From an uncultured Pseudomonadaceae bacterium (lineage in GTDB: Bacteria; Pseudomonadota; Gammaproteobacteria; Pseudomonadales; Pseudomonadaceae): a stretch of 8,035 nt of DNA. The position numbers were made by a program, and so were the translations under genes. The stretch's first letter is position 1, and each line of letters starts with the position of its first letter. This document shows, in pieces, positions 6,442-8,035 of this stretch. The notes beneath the pieces were generated by a model. The model ran no database searches, had not been told where the DNA came from, and saw only the letters and a program-made list of their open reading frames with translations. The stretch spans positions 1 to 8,035 of the forward strand of contig CANRHT010000088.1 of assembly GCA_947630465.1 (NCBI GenBank). The letters are read 5' to 3'.

Positions 6442-6664
6442 GCTGAAACCCTCATTGTTCGAGCTAAAGGTATGGCCTGCGAGCGAATATTAAAACCCGC
6501 CACCGATAAAGTCGGCCTGAACGCCTTGCCAGCCATCTGACATATTGACCTGCACCGATGTGTTAAGTGCTGTTACTCGAATAGCCACCGTGCTGCAGGT
6601 CTTACACTGCACTCAAGCATAGAAGTACTGCACATACCCATAAAACTCAAGCCACGGTCTGATA

Positions 6665-6670
6665 ATTATC
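6665..6670 (-). promoter_or_regulatory. Candidate -10 element of the Anr/FNR-type promoter
   Basis: On the minus strand this reads GATAAT, five of six bases of TATAAT. Transcription would begin near 6655-6658, which places the FNR-type box centre 38 to 42 bases upstream, close to the class II position. It lies within a perfect 10-bp palindrome, GATAATTATC (6661-6670). Confidence 0.5.
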
Positions 6671-6689
6671 CTGTGCACGGACGTAGAAC

Positions 6690-6703
6690 TTGATCAATAT
6701 CAA
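6690..6703 (-). promoter_or_regulatory. FNR/Anr-type operator (TTGAT-N4-ATCAA)
   Basis: TTGATCAATATCAA matches the consensus of FNR, Anr and Dnr perfectly in both half-sites. The box is symmetric, so direction comes from context: leftwards lie a -10-like element and the flavoprotein gene, while rightwards there is only the 3' end of the DUF2254 gene. Activation of the flavoprotein cluster under oxygen limitation, or by nitric oxide if a Dnr-type regulator binds, is the natural reading. Confidence 0.75.
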
Positions 6704-6769
6704 ACACCACTATCGGCGGTAAAAATATGACGCTTTATAATTTGAACAAAAACAAACCACGACATGCAA

Positions 6770-8035
6770 TTAAGTGTCGCTGGAAAAACTGGCCAAACTG
6801 CGGACAATCTGCAGATCTTCAGACAACTGCAGCGCACTTTCTGCTCGGGCCAGCGCCATCCGTGAATGACGCAGCGCCGCCTCATGCATCGCCTCATTTT
6901 CAAGAAATGCTAAGGACGCCAAGCCTTTTTGCAGTCGTCCCACGACTTCTACTGCACCGGCACCGTCACGCGCAATAGCAGTGAAGGCATCGTCAAACAT
7001 ATCGTCGACAGACAACTCTAGCACTGCAACACGATCATACTCACACGTCTTACTATCACTGTCTGCAACAGGTTTAGACCACTGCGCAAACAGCCGAACA
7101 AAGACACCGGTAATATAAATTGCGGTACCCGGATCATTGACTGCAGGTGACAAAGCACGTCCGGCAATCTCGGACAGAACCACCAAGCCAAAACGCGGAT
7201 CCTCTTCAAACTTTCTGTCGTCACCGATTAGAAAAGCCTCACTTATCGGCTGAGTATCAACAGGGAGTACGTCATGGGCGTCAGAACTTATAAAAGCCAG
7301 CGCGCGCCCGGGCGCTGAAAAAGTACCGGGTAAAGCCGTCACAGTGATATGAATCTTTAACTGCTCGGCACAGCGTTGCAAAGCTGCAACATCAACCTGT
7401 TGTACATAACCAATGGACGCACTATATACCGCTTGGCCTGCATAGGCCGACTGCCGTTGCGCCGGCACGCCGCCGAGGGTCGGTGCATGCCGACGCAGCT
7501 GAATCGCCGCTGCAGTCGCTGTCTCAACTTTCTCAATGGTTCCTTTCAGTCGCCCCAACCGCGCAATACGATCAACCCAACGTACAAAAGTCACAATCAC
7601 CATCGTGAGAATCAGTAAGGTTAAAACAAAGAGCGCAAAACGACCGGTTTCGCCGTAGTAACCATTTTCCATGGCGATCAGCGCGACAACGCTGTAAATG
7701 AAAGCACCAATAAAAGTCGACAGAGCATTCTGTGAAACATCGTCAGCAACAATTAGAGAAAACGAGCGCGGTGTGGCGTTATTACTCGCCGATGCATACG
7801 CAGAAACCATCGAGCCAACGGCAAAGGTGGCGATCATTAACATGCTACCGGTAATAATGGTCAGTAAGGTTTTAATGGATTGCTCAGTGATACTCGGAAC
7901 AAACTCAGCAAAGGCATCAATATCTAACATTTTCACCAAGAATACAGCCAGAGCAGAAAGCACCGACATCACCAGCGGCTTGATCCACAATCGCTCACGG
8001 ATGCGATTGATGAAAAATCTTAAGCGATCACCCAT
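6770..8035 (-). CDS. DUF2254 family membrane protein
   Basis: This 421-aa inner-membrane protein matches DUF2254. The N-terminal half has four likely membrane helices (about 19-36, 54-76, 104-121, 133-151). Between helices 2 and 3 lies the conserved segment SAYASASNNATPRSFSLIV (78-96). The cytoplasmic half carries the family motif IAGRALSPAVNDPGTA (290-305), and the C-terminus (about 361-410) is helical and Ala/Leu-rich. The function is not established; it has no transporter or enzyme motif that I can name. The ATG (8035-8033) falls exactly at the window edge, and MGDRLRFFINRIRERLW looks like a genuine start for this family, but its ribosome-binding site and any upstream ATG are not visible. 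The stop is TAA at 6772-6770. It is probably transcribed separately from the flavoprotein cluster, whose promoter lies in the following gap. Confidence 0.9.
   Translation of the reverse strand: MGDRLRFFINRIRERLWIKPLVMSVLSALAVFLVKMLDIDAFAEFVPSITEQSIKTLLTIITGSMLMIATFAVGSMVSAYASASNNATPRSFSLIVADDVSQNALSTFIGAFIYSVVALIAMENGYYGETGRFALFVLTLLILTMVIVTFVRWVDRIARLGRLKGTIEKVETATAAAIQLRRHAPTLGGVPAQRQSAYAGQAVYSASIGYVQQVDVAALQRCAEQLKIHITVTALPGTFSAPGRALAFISSDAHDVLPVDTQPISEAFLIGDDRKFEEDPRFGLVVLSEIAGRALSPAVNDPGTAIYITGVFVRLFAQWSKPVADSDSKTCEYDRVAVLELSVDDMFDDAFTAIARDGAGAVEVVGRLQKGLASLAFLENEAMHEAALRHSRMALARAESALQLSEDLQIVRSLASFSSDT

Larger units (their letters stand above)
6442..6769. other. 328-bp intergenic region: promoter and long leader of the flavoprotein gene
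   Basis: The region between the DUF2254 stop and the flavoprotein start holds the FNR-type box, its -10 candidate and about 215 nt of predicted leader. Within the leader, minus strand 6641-6573, is a possible 22-codon ORF beginning MGMCSTSM, with only GAG before it. A weak stem, ACCAC (6706-6710) with GCGGT (6716-6720, one G-T pair on the minus strand), could be part of a DUF2254 transcript end, but there is no good terminator. No tRNA or known riboswitch was recognised. Confidence 0.55.

Noticed and set aside
6318..6536. Minus-strand 72-codon frame overlapping the start of the flavoprotein gene
   Set aside because: It runs through the conserved N-terminus of the flavoprotein in another frame and resembles no family; the flavoprotein has the good ribosome-binding site.
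6727..6978. Plus-strand frame after a perfect TATAAT (6736-6741), to the right of the FNR box
   Set aside because: It is antisense to the DUF2254 C-terminus, has no ribosome-binding site, and the TATAAT lies about 10 bp too far from the box for class II spacing. AT-rich coincidence is more likely.
1..8035. CRISPR arrays, tRNA or rRNA genes, insertion sequences, phage or toxin-antitoxin modules
   Set aside because: No spaced direct repeats, cloverleaf sequences, transposase or integrase motifs, or terminal inverted repeats were seen.

Overview
The window looks like chromosomal DNA of a gammaproteobacterium, probably in or near the Pseudomonas group. The reasons are a YcgN (UPF0260) protein, a DUF1415 protein and a CPXCG cysteine-rich protein, an NtrC-type two-component pair, and a perfect FNR/Anr-type box. 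GC content is about half by eye. There are no rRNA or tRNA genes, insertion sequences, phage genes or CRISPR arrays. The assignment to the Pseudomonas group is an inference from gene content.

Region 1 (1-3400) is a signalling locus. At the left edge, on the minus strand, lie the first 23 codons of an exported protein with a clear signal peptide. Divergent from it are a membrane sensor histidine kinase (233-1753) and an NtrC-family sigma-54 response regulator (1750-3129), overlapping by ATGA. The divergent intergenic region holds a good -24 sigma-54 element facing the exported gene, and a 17-bp dyad about 100 bp upstream of the predicted start of transcription. The simplest model is that the pair senses a periplasmic solute and switches on the exported gene, which may be a solute-binding component such as a TRAP-type one. 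Only the signal peptide of that gene is visible, so its function is a guess. A 271-bp gap (3130-3400) contains two inverted repeats and one doubtful small ORF.

Region 2 (3401-3880) is a single plus-strand ycgN-like gene ending in a strong 12-bp hairpin terminator, which separates it from the convergent genes that follow.

Region 3 (3882-6769) is a minus-strand cluster transcribed right to left: a ferredoxin-NADP+ reductase-like flavoprotein, a 65-aa CPXCG zinc-ribbon-like protein, a DUF1415 protein and a cytoplasmic NMT1/THI5-like binding protein. Upstream of the flavoprotein is a perfect TTGAT-N4-ATCAA box with a -10-like element at roughly class II spacing. Oxygen-responsive expression of at least the flavoprotein is therefore likely. 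The transcript would have a leader of about 215 nt.

Region 4 (6770-8035) is a DUF2254 membrane protein on the minus strand. Its ATG lies exactly at the right edge.

I did not find a clear new defence, mobile or biosynthetic system. The most interesting points are the Anr-type promoter with its long leader, the NMT1/THI5-like protein that lacks both a signal peptide and key enzyme residues, and the sigma-54 promoter architecture at the left.
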